From: Iris pallida
Lineage: Eukaryota > Streptophyta > Magnoliopsida > Asparagales > Iridaceae
NCBI GenBank assembly: GCA_029216955.1
Contig: JANAVB010004018.1
Span: 62,001 to 126,000, forward strand
Length of the DNA stretch: 64,000 bases
Direction of reading: 5' to 3'
Below are positions 42,720 to 54,840 of the stretch, piece after piece. Positions within the stretch are counted from its first letter, which is position 1; each line of letters opens with the position of its first letter. The translations under genes were made by a program, and so were the position numbers. The notes under the pieces were generated by a model. That model was given only the letters and a program-made list of their open reading frames with translations. It was not told the DNA's origin and made no database searches.

Positions 42720-43082
42720 GCTCCTTACATGTCTCTTTTTTTGAGATGGAGGCTCTGCCTATTGTGACCTGGACCCTTTTTCTTTTTCCTGGGGATGGAG
42801 GGATCATAGGCTGAACTATTTTTGTCCACCAGATCTGGATGCACCTACATGATCTTGCCCTTTGCGGTCTTGAGCAGGATCAATCCGTCTGCATGGTCAC
42901 GTGCTGAAGGAATATTGACGACCTCTATCGTTGCATTGGGGATCGGGATCACTCCGTCTTAGACTTCAATTCTTGGAATATTTCCAAGCTGTATCGACAC
43001 AATGTTGGCTGCTACCATATGTTCCTCGAAGTCGAGGGTAACAACTTTTGAGTCGATGAGCCGTTGAATCTGCCTTTGGAGG
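42720..43082 (-). pseudogene. Element G: gag to pre-protease fragment, left of D
   Basis: On minus from 43,082: LQRQIQRLIDSKVVTLDFEE, MVAANIVSIQLGNIP, a stop in place of Gln, DGVIPIPNATIEVVNIPSA, LLKTAKGKIM, a stop in place of Trp, then VHPDLV and a Lys-rich stretch. It matches the segment just after the zinc knuckle in A, B and E. The missing upstream codons are at 53,970, on the other side of D. Confidence 0.82.
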
Positions 43083-45337
43083 TGTAGAAGCATGAAAAAA
43101 CTCAGTTGATGACATCCCTTCGCCACAGAACAGATGATACAAAGGCTCAGCCCATGTGTTAAAAAGACAAAATAGAGGATATGGAAAGAAGTCCCTTATG
43201 TGTCACGTCTACCAAAGTCTAGTACAGACACATCGAGACTACACAAAAAGGACTAATTCTTTTTATCTATAAAGGATCAGGTACAAATTTGACAGAGCCT
43301 AGAAGGTTCTACAAGGGATTTGGTCTTCGTCAAAGCGTAGTCCTTCTTCATGCCAGAAGATTGACCTCCATCGAGACATATTCTGATATTTTTATGGGTG
43401 CAGCCTTCCAGAAGCATATCAGCCTCTCGGCCAAAGCATGCAGCTTCCTGAAGCAGTCATTGGCCCAAGCCTTCAAAGAGCACACCAGATCGCGAAGCCC
43501 TGAATAAGAAGGACATAGCACAAACTTGTGTCTCTTCGGGTTGGCTATCCACCCATGACCTAGGTCGTCAGGACCTCGAAGTTCCCCCGGACGTCGCCCA
43601 GAGTTGAACTCCCCAAGGAGGACATTTACATACTCCTTAAGGGTAGTGATGGCTCCTTCTACAAAAAGTTCTTCTATAAGAACATAGCTCCTATGAATGA
43701 GAAAAGCCTCAACCAGCAACCAACTTATACAAGGCCGATCGCCGCTCGAAGTTACGTTTGGATCTCGCATGGTAGTGAAGGATGCCAAGAAGAAGACAAC
43801 GACCCTTCAGAGGAGAACTTTCCATTTTATAGGACCGAGAATGGCCCAGACTGTACCCCACATGGCCGACGGTCAGAATTCTCGTATTAGTAGGATAAAA
43901 CTAAGACTCATCACGATGAGTGTCAGTCTTAGACCCTTAGAATTCCCTATATTACGGTGGCAATTAAGAGAAAAGTTCTTAAAGAGCGGGTATTTATCGC
44001 TTTTTACTTCAGAAGCCAAAGCCTTCAAGCCAAAGGCGCAGCTACTCACCTGCGCCAACCTTAGAAGCAAGAGGGTGGTAGGCCCTGCCCTTTTTTTTAC
44101 TTCAGAAACCAGTATCTTCACTCCAGAGGCGTATCTACTTGCCTGCGCCAACCCCAGACACACAAAGGTGTTATACCCTTTCCTCCAAAGCCAACGCCTT
44201 CAAAGTTCAGAGGCGCAGCTGCTTACATGCGTCCATATAAGGCGCAGGATGGTGATATGTTCACACCATCTCCATTCCCACGATGCAGTCATCTGCTCTG
44301 ATCCAGAAGCTTAAGTAACTTCTCTATAAGAGACTTGGGAACTCCGACTGCAACCAATACAAGTCAGCCTGTCGCTCCAAAAGCACAGTAACCTCGCCAA
44401 CCTGAAGCATAAGCCTACTCGTCGCCTACAGCACAGTGACTCTGTTGCCCCGAAATACAGCTTCATCGTTGCTCTAAGTGCACAGAAGTCTCGTCGTTAT
44501 TCGAAGCCAAGTCCGCTTGTCGCCTGGAAGCACAGAGGCTCCATCGTCTCCAGAAGCATAGTCTACTCGTCGCTCCAGAAGCACATCAGTACTTAGTCCT
44601 CACCAGAGGCATAGGAAGCATGGATCCACCCCAATTGGTTTGTTTAAACCTCCTCTTACAGAAAATATTGGAATTAAATCATAACTGATATCATATCAGA
44701 TTGATTTAAATCTTAGAAGAGGATCAAATAGACTCCAAATCCAGGATAAAATCCCAAGATTTACTCGGCTGTATCCGAGCCAGCAAATCGGCACGTACCA
44801 CAGGTCACCTCCTTCGATTATGTTGATAACCCCCAGATCTCGATTGAGGAGAATCTCGATGTCCACCACGTGTCAACGCCGCAGAAGCCTGACCATGTAA
44901 TGACAACAGATTCTTTCATATCTCAGGAACCCTAATGCACATCGCATATGTGCTCGGTTCTCTATAAATAGAAGGAGTTCTCCTTTAACTTTAAAAAAAG
45001 AGAAAAGGAGAGAATCTTCATCCAAGAAGGAACAATCCACCAACCAACCAACAGAAGAACAACCACCTCCAAGGGATCTTCTCCTCCAGACAGCCTCTTG
45101 ATCGGTGACCCCAGAGTTCCATCAAAGGCGCCAGAAAGCCAGAGTAAGGTTGATTCATCGTCAGATCATCAATGGAGTAAAGGAGCTGCTGCAGTGCTCG
45201 ATCTCCACAGTCACTTTCCCAGAAACCTTTTCTCCCTGTACTTAGAATATCATGTTTAGGACTTCCTTCTTTGTACACAAATACCTTATACGTTCAATAA
45301 AGCAAAAAGTTTGTTCAACCTTTTGTTATGTCAAAGA
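43083..45337 (+). repeat. 5' LTR of element D
   Basis: It starts TGTAGAAGCATGAAAAAACT and ends about ten bases after the ATG at 45,328. It includes a duplicated block of about 115 bp with AGAGGCGCAGCTACT and CCTGCGCCAAC (44,030-44,230), an array of CTCGTCGCC and AGAAGCACAG words (44,380-44,620) and a TATA box at 44,961. The short frames on both strands are repeat products. Confidence 0.85.
44961..44970 (+). promoter_or_regulatory. TATA box of the D 5' LTR
   Basis: TCTATAAATA within GGTTCTCTATAAATAGAAGG, repeated at 53,597 in the 3' LTR. Confidence 0.75.
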
Positions 45338-46765
45338 AAATGGCAACTCTGCTGGGACTACCTTCTCCTCCAACGAGAAGGCGATAACGCAATCTGATGA
45401 AAACTTGTTGGGATCTTTCCAAGACATGCTGGTCATACGCTTCGACCAGTAATATTTTGAAGATCTCCTCTCTAATGAAAAGTTGAAGACTTCAAAGCAG
45501 TTCGTACAATCGAAGAAGATTCGATGTATCTGGAGGCCTAAGGCGGCTGCAGCCGGCAGCACGATGGCAGAAACTGCGTCTCAGGACCCCCTCAATGTTG
45601 AAGGCACAGAGAAGATTTCGACTGCTACAGCCTTATCCTCTCGCCTGATTTCCGTCCTAGGAAAGCATAGAGAGGAAGACATTGGTTTTATGGTTGATCT
45701 GACGAAGGCACGACGCCAAAGGAAGTGCACACCGGTTCAACCCCTCACAACGGAAGTATTGCCGGTAAGAAGATCTATCTTTGACAGAATCGCTTTCCCT
45801 TCAGACGAGCCTTCGGCGGACTCTGAATACTACTTACCCACTGGGGTTGTAGGAAGAGATCCCAGGTGGTTCATGCTTCGTAAAATAAGAATACGGAACC
45901 TATAGCAGACCAGAGGCCCATGTTGACAGTTACACGTGCGACCAACGGAAGGCTATACATGACTGGCTCTCGTGCTCCAATGCCTCGACTAGTCGAACCC
46001 TCATTTTGCTTGAGTACTCATGTACGAGAGCCAAGCCAGGGGGTATGTCCTACGGAGAAGGAGCCACGTGAGTAGCGTTCTCGCAGAAGTGACAGTAGAC
46101 TTCCCCGCCAGGCACGCTCTAACTGTATTTACGTGCAGCTTCCCTGCATGTACAATGGGGGTGCCATGGCGGAAGATCCGACCCTCTCCCAAGCGGAAGA
46201 AGAATCTGTGGTGCAAGGCATGCCTAAATCAAGGCACTCTTGTACCCAGATTTCCATCAACTGCTGCTGCCAGTAGACGACCGTGCCATCATCGAGCCGG
46301 CGTTCCGCCTTCCAGAGACTTCACTCCACGTTGACCTTACGCCAGAGGCTCAACAGGGGGTCGGTAAGCCATAGAGAAGACAAACCCCGCATCGCCACAT
46401 GCTATGCAGTACAAGATTCTAGAGCTTTCAAGAAGCCCTCCCAGAATCCTTTTATGTCGGTCGCTAAACCGAAGAGGAGGTCAGAGAGCAGAAAAGCTAG
46501 GGTACCCGATGCACGTGTGTTCCAAGGTACCCATTCCAGATCTACATTGGGTGCCATGGTAAAAACAGGGGGTAGCCAGCCTCCTACCATGCACGAAAAC
46601 CCTGTGTTCCGATTTGAGGAGGAGCAATACGACACGGATGCCTCCATCGGTACAGCCAGTCACCAGACTGGGGGTAGCAACCATTCTGAGTCCGAAAAAG
46701 ATCATAATCTTACGGTGTATCCTCAAGACGGCGAGGCTCAGGTGTCTAAGCAAGAGAGCAAATGA
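45328..46765 (+). pseudogene. Pre-Gag region of element D
   Basis: After the one-base loss in the primer-binding site the protein continues in another frame (TTFSSNEKAITQSDENLLGS, FQDMLVIRFDQ, stop). Further pieces are RRSIFDRIAFPSDEPSADSE and YYLPTG near 45,760-45,850, a Cys cluster SCTQISINCCCQ near 46,235-46,275, and DARVFQGTHSRSTLGAMVKT with GGSQPPTMHENPVF at 46,510-46,610. The order is the same as in E. Several frameshifts. Confidence 0.78.
45341..45358 (+). other. Primer-binding site of element D, inside gag
   Basis: TGGCAACTCTGCTGGGAC, one G shorter than in B and E. The missing G also shifts the gag reading frame at this point. The ATG at 45,328 gives MSKKMATLLG, in line with MANKLATLLG of B. 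Confidence 0.8.
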
Positions 46766-46801
46766 TCCACGGCTCCTTCAACTCATCCTCACACTTGGTC
46801 C

Positions 46802-48060
46802 ATGTTCATGGCCAATGACAACGAGGAAGACAACAACGAAGCTCTCAGACGTATCAAAGCCCTCGAGACAAAGTTAAATACGCTAACGGACACCATGAAG
46901 ACTCTGTCCTCGGTCATAATCGACCTCAAGAGCAATATGGCCCCTGCTGCCACTACACCTGTACTTTATTCGCCAATAAATGACGGATCCAGCAGGCTGT
47001 CTGCCGTCCACCAGGCAGGACCATCCTTATCTACTCCATCACTACAGGTTCTGTAATGACGATTGAGATACAGCAGCCATCAAGGAGCTGTATGCTCATC
47101 ATGATGCCAAGGAGAAGCAAGCAGCACTCCGGAAGATGGTTATCCTGCAGCCATACCCTACCGAGTGGAACAACATCGTCTACCTTCCCAAATACAATCT
47201 ACAGACGCTTATACCTTACGAAGGAAAGGGGTCCCCTCGATAATACTTGAGGTACTTTGCCTCGGTAACTGGGCACCTGCCAAAGGATGACGCCCTCATA
47301 TCCAATATATTCATAGGAGTCCTGCAAGGGGTAGCCAATGAATGGTTCTGCAGTCTTTCGGACGATTGTATCTCATCATTTGAAGACCTTCTCTGTTCGT
47401 GGACCGATTCTACGAAAGAGAGATAGGCATGACGATATCGACCCTCATGGAAATTGTCCAGAGGGAGAAGAAGCATGTTCGTGCACACATCGAGCGCTTT
47501 CACCTGGTAGCCCTCAGATTACCGCTCAGCATGCCTGAGCCCATGCTTATGGACTCATGCCGCAAGAACATGCTACGTGTAATCAAATTGTGGTACAGTG
47601 CTCCCTGCATAGAGTGGACGCCTTTTATTACAGAGGCGGACGTCGCACAGAGGAAAGCCCAGGACGCGCAGCTCCTGGGGATATACTTTACTGCGCCTGA
47701 AGACAAGGGAAGACGCTCGTCCAGCAGCAACCCCAAAGACGAAAAAGGCAAGCAGGCTATAACCGTCAACATCTCCAAAGGTTCAGCATCTGTAAACCCC
47801 AAGTTCATAAAAATGTAGAGGCCGAGGGAGACTTACTCCTTCAATGACGAGGATACACTGGAGCACTTCGAGATGCTTTTGAAGAGTGACAAACTGTCCA
47901 TCCCGGCACCCAGGCGTCCTGATGAAGTGCGAAAGGTAAACCATCCCAAGTATTGCCATTACAACCAGTACGTCCACCACTCAATACGAGATTGCTATGT
48001 GTTGTAAAGGTAAATCCAGTGCCTCATCAACGCCAATGTCATATCGTTAGATTATAAGGA
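46802..48060 (+). pseudogene. Gag core and zinc knuckle of element D
   Basis: A helical stretch (RRIKALETKLNTLTDTMKTL) precedes the Gag core, which is spread over frames: LQPYPTEWNNIVYLPKYN, VLQGVANEWFCS, DRFYEREIGMTISTLMEIV (47,399-47,480), HIERFHLVALRLP. Then a zinc knuckle CHYNQYVHHSIRDC near 47,955-48,000, in which the second ligand His is Asn, and a stop in YVL*R. It is inactive. Confidence 0.8.
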
Positions 48061-48330
48061 GAAGACCGTCACAGCCAACATGGCTACTCTCCAGTCTGAT
48101 AGTTGTCCAGCCACAGAGGTACAAGATGATGGCATCCCTGCCCCAGAGGCAGCAGTAGAAATGGCCAACCCTCCACCAGCGTCGGACAACGAGCAAGGAC
48201 GCACCCCGTACTCTGATACCAGTATAGGCCAAGACTTCGAGAAGATGCTATTCGCCAAAATGGTTTCTCTAAACCCTCCAGTCGAGGACGAAGACCAAAC
48301 ATTTGGGTATTTCGAAGACGAACCCTAGGT
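48061..48330 (+). pseudogene. Element D: post-knuckle segment fused to the pre-RT segment, protease deleted
   Basis: The frame TVTANMATLQSDSCPATEVQ, DDGIPAPEAAVEMANPPPAS is the usual stretch after the zinc knuckle. Near 48,205 it passes directly to YSDTSIGQDFEKMLFAKMVS and FEDEP, which lies just before RT in B and A. Everything between, including DPGSS, the repeat linker and the G-patch-like segment, is gone. Confidence 0.8.
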
Positions 48331-48360
48331 ACAGCGCTTAGGATCCCAGTAGGAGTGGCA

Positions 48361-49300
48361 TTTTGAGCAGCGTGAACCCTCTACAGAAGATGAAGTCATC
48401 CAGGTCAAATCAGGGGATGAGGCCTCACCTAAGCCCATCTTCATCAGCAAAAGTCTAACAGAAGATGACAAGCAGTCTCTAATAAAGCTTATCCGCGAAT
48501 ATATCGACGTCTTCGCCTGGAACTACGAAGATATGCCTAGTCTAAACTCGCAAGTGGCCGTACATCGCCTCAATATCCTGTCCTATGCCAAATCGATCAA
48601 GCAGCAGCAACGTCCGTTCTGCCCCAATATCATGGATGCTATTATGGAGGAGTTTGAAAAACTTATCGAGAGCGGCTTCATTCGTATAGAGAAGCATCCG
48701 GATTGGGTCGTAAATGTCATCCCGGTCACTAAGAAGAACGGGATGATACGAATTTGTATAGACTTCAGAGATCTCAATTCGGCCTGCCTTAAAGATGAGT
48801 TCCCTATCCCGATCACCAACGTAATGATTGACAACACCTGCGGCTTCGAGCGTATGTCCTTCATGGATGGGTTCTCCGGTTACAACCAAATCAAGATGCC
48901 CCCTTAAGACGAGAAGCATACGATATTTCGGACTCCAAAAGGGTTATATTATTACACAGTGATGCCTTTCAGATTAAAGAATGCGGGAGCCACCTATCAA
49001 AGGGCTTTGAGTACCATATTCCGCAAGCATCTCCGAAAGACGGTGGAGTGTTATGTTGACGACATCGCTGTTAAAAGCAAGTACAAATCCAACCACTTGG
49101 ATGATCTATGAACAGTGTTCGATCTAATGCGGACACATCAGCTAAAGATGAACCCGACCAAGTCCTTCATAGGCGTTTCCAGCAGTAAGTTCTTAGGCTT
49201 CATCATCAAGGCAATAGGGATTCATATCAACCCGGAGAAGACCAGGGCAATTCTGGACATGGCTCCTCCAAATTACTTTCGAGAGCTTCGAGGTTTATAG
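48361..49300 (+). pseudogene. Reverse transcriptase of element D
   Basis: It reads HFEQREPSTEDEVIQVKSGD, ASPKPIFISKSL, EYIDVFAWNYEDMPSLN, RICIDFRDLNSACLKDEFPI, MSFMDGFSGYNQIKMPP, stop at 48,907, then PFRLKNAGATYQRAL, YVDDIAV (about 49,053-49,073), a stop near 49,109 and KFLGFIIKAIGIHINPEKTR up to a stop near 49,298. This copy keeps Gln where A has its gag-pol TAA, which shows that the A stop is a mutation. Confidence 0.88.
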
Positions 49301-50451
49301 GGGCGATTGGCGTACATCAAGAGGTTCATAGCAAATCTCTCAGGTAAATGTCAACCCTTTACCAGACTAATGAAGAAAGGGGTCACCTTTGTATGGCTGA
49401 AGAGTGCTAGCACACGTTCGACGACATCAATAAATACCTCACCAGCCCTCCTGTGTTGGTGGCACCAGTTGTGGGGAAGCCCTTCCAGCTATACGTTCGA
49501 GCCATGGATCATTCTCTTAGTGCCTTATTAGCTCAAAAGAATAATCAAGGCTACGAGCACGCGATATATTATCTTAGTAGGACCATGGTTGGAGCCGAGC
49601 ATCGGTACAACCCTATCGAGATGGAATGTCTCGCCCTTCTCTTCGCCATTCAGAAGATATGGCACTATGTGACCGGATAGACGATCCACGTCGTATCCAG
49701 AATCAACCCCCTCAGAGTCCTTATGACAAAGTCAGGGGGATTAAATTCACGACTAGCCACATGGGCAATCCTTCTGACTCCCTACGACATGGTGTTCATC
49801 CCACAGAAGGCAGTCAAAGGCCAAGCATTGGTAGATTTCCTGGCAGCACGTCCGGTGCCAGAAACTTCAAAACACTATGAGAAAATATCCGATGAAGTGC
49901 TGTAGTCCAACACAATCTAGGACGCTTTAGTATGGCACATGTTCTTCGATGGAGCCTCGAGAATGGGGCCAAAGGGTGACATCATAGCAGGAGTCGGGAT
50001 CGTCCTTATTACTCCCAATGGCCCAGTTATCAATCGTATATATTCCCTCACAGAGTGATGCACCAACAATGCTGTAGAGTATAACGCCCTCATAATCGGG
50101 CTCCAACTCGCCAAACAACTGGGGGTTGACTACATCGAGGCCTATGGAGACTCAAAATTGATCATCAGCCAGGTTCTAGGATAATACGAGGTCCGACATA
50201 AGGACTTGATCCCATACTACCAGGCGGCAATCAACATTATCTCTACTTTCACAGGATTCTTTATAGAACATATGCCACGATTGCTGAACCTGGAAGCCGA
50301 TGCCGGTCTCGCTGCTTCTCTGGCCGCCCCTGTTGGATCCCAACGTACCGTCTCAGTAACGGGCCGAGAGTTGGTCTATCCAAAGAATGTCCTGCACATG
50401 TGTCAAAACTACTCACTACAAGTAGGCACTGATGAAGGCACTCGGGATTAG
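49301..50451 (+). pseudogene. RNase H domains of element D
   Basis: The first RNase H: FQLYVRAMDHSLSALLAQKN, EHRYNPIEMECLALLFAIQK, a stop at 49,680, FIPQKAVKGQALVDFLAARP. The archaeal-type RNase H: WHMFFDGASRMGPKGDIIAG, a stop in the SLTE segment, NNAVEYNALIIG, YGDSKLII, a stop, and FIEHMPRLLNLEADAGLAAS. Acidic residues are present but the frame is broken at least five times. Confidence 0.85.
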
Positions 50452-51679
50452 CGATTTCCATTTATAGACTATACATTTTATGGGATCCTACCTAAAGACA
50501 CAAGAGAAGCAGCTTCTATCAGGAGGCGCTCACTTCGTTTCTTCTATGACACAGCCACTAAAATGCTATATCGTCGCTCATACGACGGACTTCTCTTGTA
50601 CTGTTTGTCTTGTACAGAGGTACAAGAACCACCCAGAGAAGCGCATGATGGACCCCAACCTACAAGACCGACAGCACCTTATGGGCTATTAATGATCCAC
50701 TATGATGGCAGATGCCGTTGAATATGCAAAGAAATATCGGGCGTGCCAGTTTCAGATAGACTTTATCCATCAACCCTCAGAATATTTATACCCCACGGTG
50801 GCCTCTTGGCCATTCGAAGCATGGGGAATGGATATCGTGGGGCCAGTCAGCCCACCCTCTTCCAAAGGACACCGGTTTATCCTTGCCATTACGGTTTATC
50901 TCTAAATGGGCAGAAGCAGTACCATTAGTAGAGGTGAAGACCTCCAACGTGAACAGTTTCATCAAATATTATCTCATTTACCGCTTCGGAGTTCCCAAAA
51001 GAATTATTCATGACAACGGCCCTTATTTCATGAGCCGTGCATTCTATCGGTTCTGTGACGAAAGCCAAATTCAGAATATGGCATCAATAGCTTATAACCC
51101 AGCAGCTAATGGACTAGCCGATGCATTCAACAAGACCATTGTCAAACTCCTCAAAAAGGTCCTCTCCTCCAATAAATGTGACTGGAATAAAAAGTTAGGA
51201 GAATGTCTATGGGCCTACCATACGACAGTTCATACACCTACAGGAAGCACACCATTCTCCTTGGTCTATGGGAGCGAGGTTGTCCTTCCCTTGGAGATTC
51301 AAATCCCGTCCTTACGGGTAGCCGTTACTGACCAGTTAACCGTCGAAGATAATCAGCGCAGGCAGTTACGAGAGTTAGAAGTACGGGATAAAAAGCTCTT
51401 GCTCCGCAGCAAAGGATCGAGCTGTACCAAGCCTGCATCTCTGGGGCCTTTAACAGAAAGGTTTGCGAAAGATCATACCAAGTGGGCGACCTCGTCTTGG
51501 CAGTATGAAGACTGACAGTAATGACTCACAAGACAGCTGGAAAGTTCGAGCCCAAGTTGGAAGGACCGTTTGTCATAGAAATAGTATACTCCAACGGCGC
51601 TTATCGGCTAGCTAAGCCTAATGGTGACTTGCTAATGATGCCCATCAACGACAAGTTTCTAAAAAAATATTACGTCTGA
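50452..51679 (+). pseudogene. Integrase of element D
   Basis: It begins GILPKDTREAASIRR, MLYRRSYDGLLL, EAHDGPQ with damage to the zinc finger, then MMADAVEYAKKYRACQFQID, AWGMDIVGPVSPPSSKGHRF, a frameshift at 50,883, SKWAEAVPLVEVKTSNV, RIIHDNGPYFMSRAFYRFCD and NPAANGLADAFNKTI. The catalytic Glu in the NGLAEAFN motif is Asp here. The C-terminus is frameshifted but continues to INDKFLKKYYV and a TGA at 51,677-51,679. Confidence 0.85.
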
Positions 51680-51749
51680 AGGCGGAACCAACATAGGCGC
51701 CCACATCCCCTAAAAAGGGTTCCTATGAGTTTCTTAAGAAATATTACGT
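51680..51749 (+). other. Pol to 3' LTR junction of element D
   Basis: Only about 70 bases separate pol and the truncated LTR. Just before the LTR a second TTTCTTAAGAAATATTACGT resembles the pol end (KFLKKYYV), so a small duplication and a deletion happened here. The 3' repeats and polypurine tract are missing. Confidence 0.55.
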
Positions 51750-53969
51750 CTCAACTGATGACATCCCTTCGCCATAGAGCAGACGATACAAAGACTCAGC
51801 CCAAGTGCTAAAAAGATAAAACAGAGGATATAGAAAGAAGTCCCTTATGTGTCACGTCTACCAAAGTCTAGTACAGACATATCACGACTACACAAAAAGG
51901 ACTAATTATGTTCGTCTACAAATGATCTGGTACAGATTCGACAGAGCCTAGAAGGGTCTACAAGGGATTTGGTCTTCGTCAAAGCGCAGCCCTTCTTCTT
52001 CATGCCAGAAGATTGACCTCCATCGAGGTGTATTCTGATCTTTTTATGGGTATAGCCTCCCAGAAGCATATCAGCCACTCGGCCAAAGCAAGCAGCCTCC
52101 TGAAGCAGTCATAGGCCCGAGCCTTCAAAGAGCGCAGCAGATCGTGAACCCTGAATGGGAAGGACATAGCACAAACCTGTGGCTCTTCGGGTTAGCTATC
52201 CACCCATGACCTAGGTCGTCAGGACCTTGATCCCCCAGACGTCGCCCAGAGTTGAACTCCCTAAGGATGACATTTACATACTCCTTAAGGGTAGTGATAG
52301 CTCCTTCTACACAGAGTTCTTCTATTTGGACATGGCTCCTATGAACGAAAAAAGCCTCAACCAGCAGCCAACTTTTACAAGATCGATCGTCGTTCAAAGT
52401 TAAGTTTGGATCTCGCATGGTAGTGAAGGCTGCCAAGAAGCTTCAGAGGAGAACTTCTCGTTTTATAGGGCCGAGAATGGCCCATAGTGCACCCCACATG
52501 GCCGACGCTCAGAATTCCCACATTAATGGGATGAAACCAAGACTCAGTATGACGAGTGTTAGTCTTAGACCCTTGGAATTCCCCATATTATGGTGGCAAT
52601 TAAGAGGGAAGTTCTTAAAAAACGAATATTTATCGCTCTTTACTTCAAAAGCCAAAACCTTCAAGCCAGAGACGCAGCTACTCACCTGCGCCAACAACAG
52701 AAGCAAGAGGGTGGTAGGCCCTGCCTTTTTTTTACTTCAGAAACTAGTGTCTTCACTCTAGAGGTGCAGCTACTTGCCTGCGCCAACCCCGGACATAGAA
52801 GGGTGTTATACCCTTTCCTCTAAAGCTAATGCCTTCAAAGTTCAGAGGCGCAACTACTTACATACGTCCATATGAGGCGCAGGATGGTGATATGCTCACA
52901 CAATCTCCATTTCTATGATGCAGTCATCTGCTCTGATCCGAAAACTTAAGTCACTTCTCTACAAGAGACTTGGGAACTCCTACTGCAACCAATACAAGTC
53001 AGCATGTCGCTCCAAAAGCACAATAACCTCGCCAACATGAAGCACAAGCCTACTCGTCGCCTACAACACAGTGACTCTGTTGCTCTGAAACACAGCTTAA
53101 TCGTTGCTTTAAATGCCCAGATGTCTCGTCATCATTCGAAGCTAAGTCCACTCATCACCTGAAAGCACAGAGGCTCCGTCGCCTCCAGAAGCACGGTCTA
53201 CTCGTTACTCCATAAGCACAGTAGTACTTAGTCCTCACCAGAGGTGCAGAAAATATGGGTCCACTCCAATTGGTTTGTGTAAACCGCCTATTGCAAAAAA
53301 GATTGGGATTAAATCATGACTGATATTATATCAGATTTATTTAAATCTTAGACAATGATCAATTAGACTCTAAATCTGATATAATCCTAAGATTTACTCG
53401 ACTGTATTCGAGCAAGCAAATTGGCACGCGCCATGTGTCACCTCCTTCGATTATGTTGATAACCACCAGAGATCTCAATTGAGGGGAATTTTGATGTCCG
53501 CCACGTATCAGCTCCGCAGAAGCCCGCATCGTACAATGACTACAGATTCTTTCATATCTCAAGAACCCTAATGCATATCACATATGTGCTCGGTTCTCTA
53601 TAAATAGTAGGAGTTCTCCTTCAACTTAAAAAAAAAGGAGAGAACCTTTATCCGAGAAGGAACAATCCACCAACCAACCAATAAAAGAACAACCACATCC
53701 AAGGGATCTTCTCCTCCAGACAGCCTCTTGATCAGTGACCCCAGAGTTCCATCAAAGGCGCCAGCGAGCCAGAGCAAGGTTGATTCGTCATAAGATCGTC
53801 AACGGAGTAAGGGAGCCGCTGTAGTGCGCAATCTCCACCGTCATACTTTCCCAGAAACCTCTTCTCTATGTACTTAGAATATACTATTTAGGATTTCCTT
53901 CTTTGTACACAGATACCTTATACGTTCAATAAAACAAAAAGTTCGTTCAATATTTTGTTATGTAGAACC
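51750..53969 (+). repeat. 3' LTR of element D (first bases missing)
   Basis: This aligns with 43,102-45,337. TATA box TCTATAAATA at 53,597-53,606. It ends TTTTGTTATGTAGAACC, directly before the second GGAGG. Confidence 0.87.
53597..53606 (+). promoter_or_regulatory. TATA box of the D 3' LTR
   Basis: TCTATAAATA, same position as 44,961 in the 5' LTR. Confidence 0.65.
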
Positions 53970-54480
53970 GGAGGATGTAGCAATCCTTAGTAACATGGCC
54001 AATGAACTGGTGGTATAGGCAGTACTTAGGACTGTCTATCATTCCCACCTCGTCAGGATGCCTCAGTTTAGGCTGCCGGAGCGTGTTGTTCTTTATAAGA
54101 ACGTTGAAGATGTCGACAACCTGGTCGTCAGAGAAGAAGTAGTTGTCCTTTTGCCTGGGCGAGTCAGCCGATGACTGCCTTGCCCCTTTTTTCTTTATAT
54201 TAACGGCGAGGGATTCTTTCACTCTGTTGCTGCAACCGTCATGTTGTTTTGAGGGCGCCTCCCTCTGTCTCCATTGTTCAGGGCCTAGAGACCTATCAGA
54301 TGAATGCCTTTTGCGTTCTTCCCTACTTGGTCGGCGTTTGCGATGATAGTTACCTAATCGGTATGCTGGTCCATGCCCATACAGAATTTGGTAGTTGACA
54401 TCAGGCCCCGTCGACATGTATCCATGAGGATTATCTCGGGAGTCCTCAGAGGCATCTTTAGGGCATTTTTCTTGAAGCAC
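53970..54480 (-). pseudogene. Element G: Gag C-terminal linker and zinc knuckle, right of D
   Basis: Open on minus from 54,480: a Lys/Arg/Ser-rich linker (HRKRRPSREERKRHSSDRSL), DNYFFSDDQVVDIFNVLIKN, LRHPDEVGMIDSPKYCLYHQ and the zinc knuckle CLYHQFIGHVTKDC followed by YILR, where D is inserted. The next codons, LQRQIQRL, are at 43,082. It is in a different frame from the Gag core upstream. Confidence 0.85.
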
Positions 54481-54840
54481 TTAATGAAGTCATGCACCGA
54501 TTCTTTGTAACGCTGGACCATATCAATAAGGGTGGACATCGTCATGTCCATCTTGTTGTCGTAGGAGCGTGCCAGGAATAGTTCTTCGAGGTCATCAAAT
54601 GTCTTAATGCAATTATCAGGTAGACTGTAAAACCATTCATATACGATGTTGGATAATGTCACCATGAACATCTTGGTGATCAGGGCGTCGTCCATAGGCA
54701 GATGCCCCTTTATGGACTCAAAGTAGTTCAAGTACCAATGCGATGACGACCTTCCCTCAAAAGAAGTCAGAGTCTGAGGTTTGGACTTCGGGGGAACCAT
54801 CTTGTTCTGCTCCACGGGATAAGGTTGTCTTATCCCTAGC
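54354..54840 (-). pseudogene. Element G: Gag core
   Basis: On minus from about 54,840: IRQPYPVEQNKMVPPKSKPQ, SHWYLNYFESIKGHLPMDDA, YEWFYSLPDNCIKTFDDLEE, LFLARSYDNKMDMTMSTLID, FIKCFKKNALKMPLRTPEII. It is open for 153 codons from the Met at 54,815 and is a normal Gag core; the frame shifts near 54,480. Confidence 0.85.

Larger units (their letters stand above)
43083..53969 (+). mobile_element. Element D: decayed Tat/Ogre-like Gypsy retrotransposon inserted in G
   Basis: Two LTRs (43,083-45,337 and 51,750-53,969) with gag and pol between them on plus. The insertion duplicated GGAGG (43,078-43,082 and 53,970-53,974). By eye the first 215 shared LTR bases differ at about 20 positions. Protease is deleted and the 3' LTR has lost its first 19 bases together with the 3' repeat and polypurine tract. 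RT and integrase carry many stops and frameshifts. It cannot be autonomous. Confidence 0.9.
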
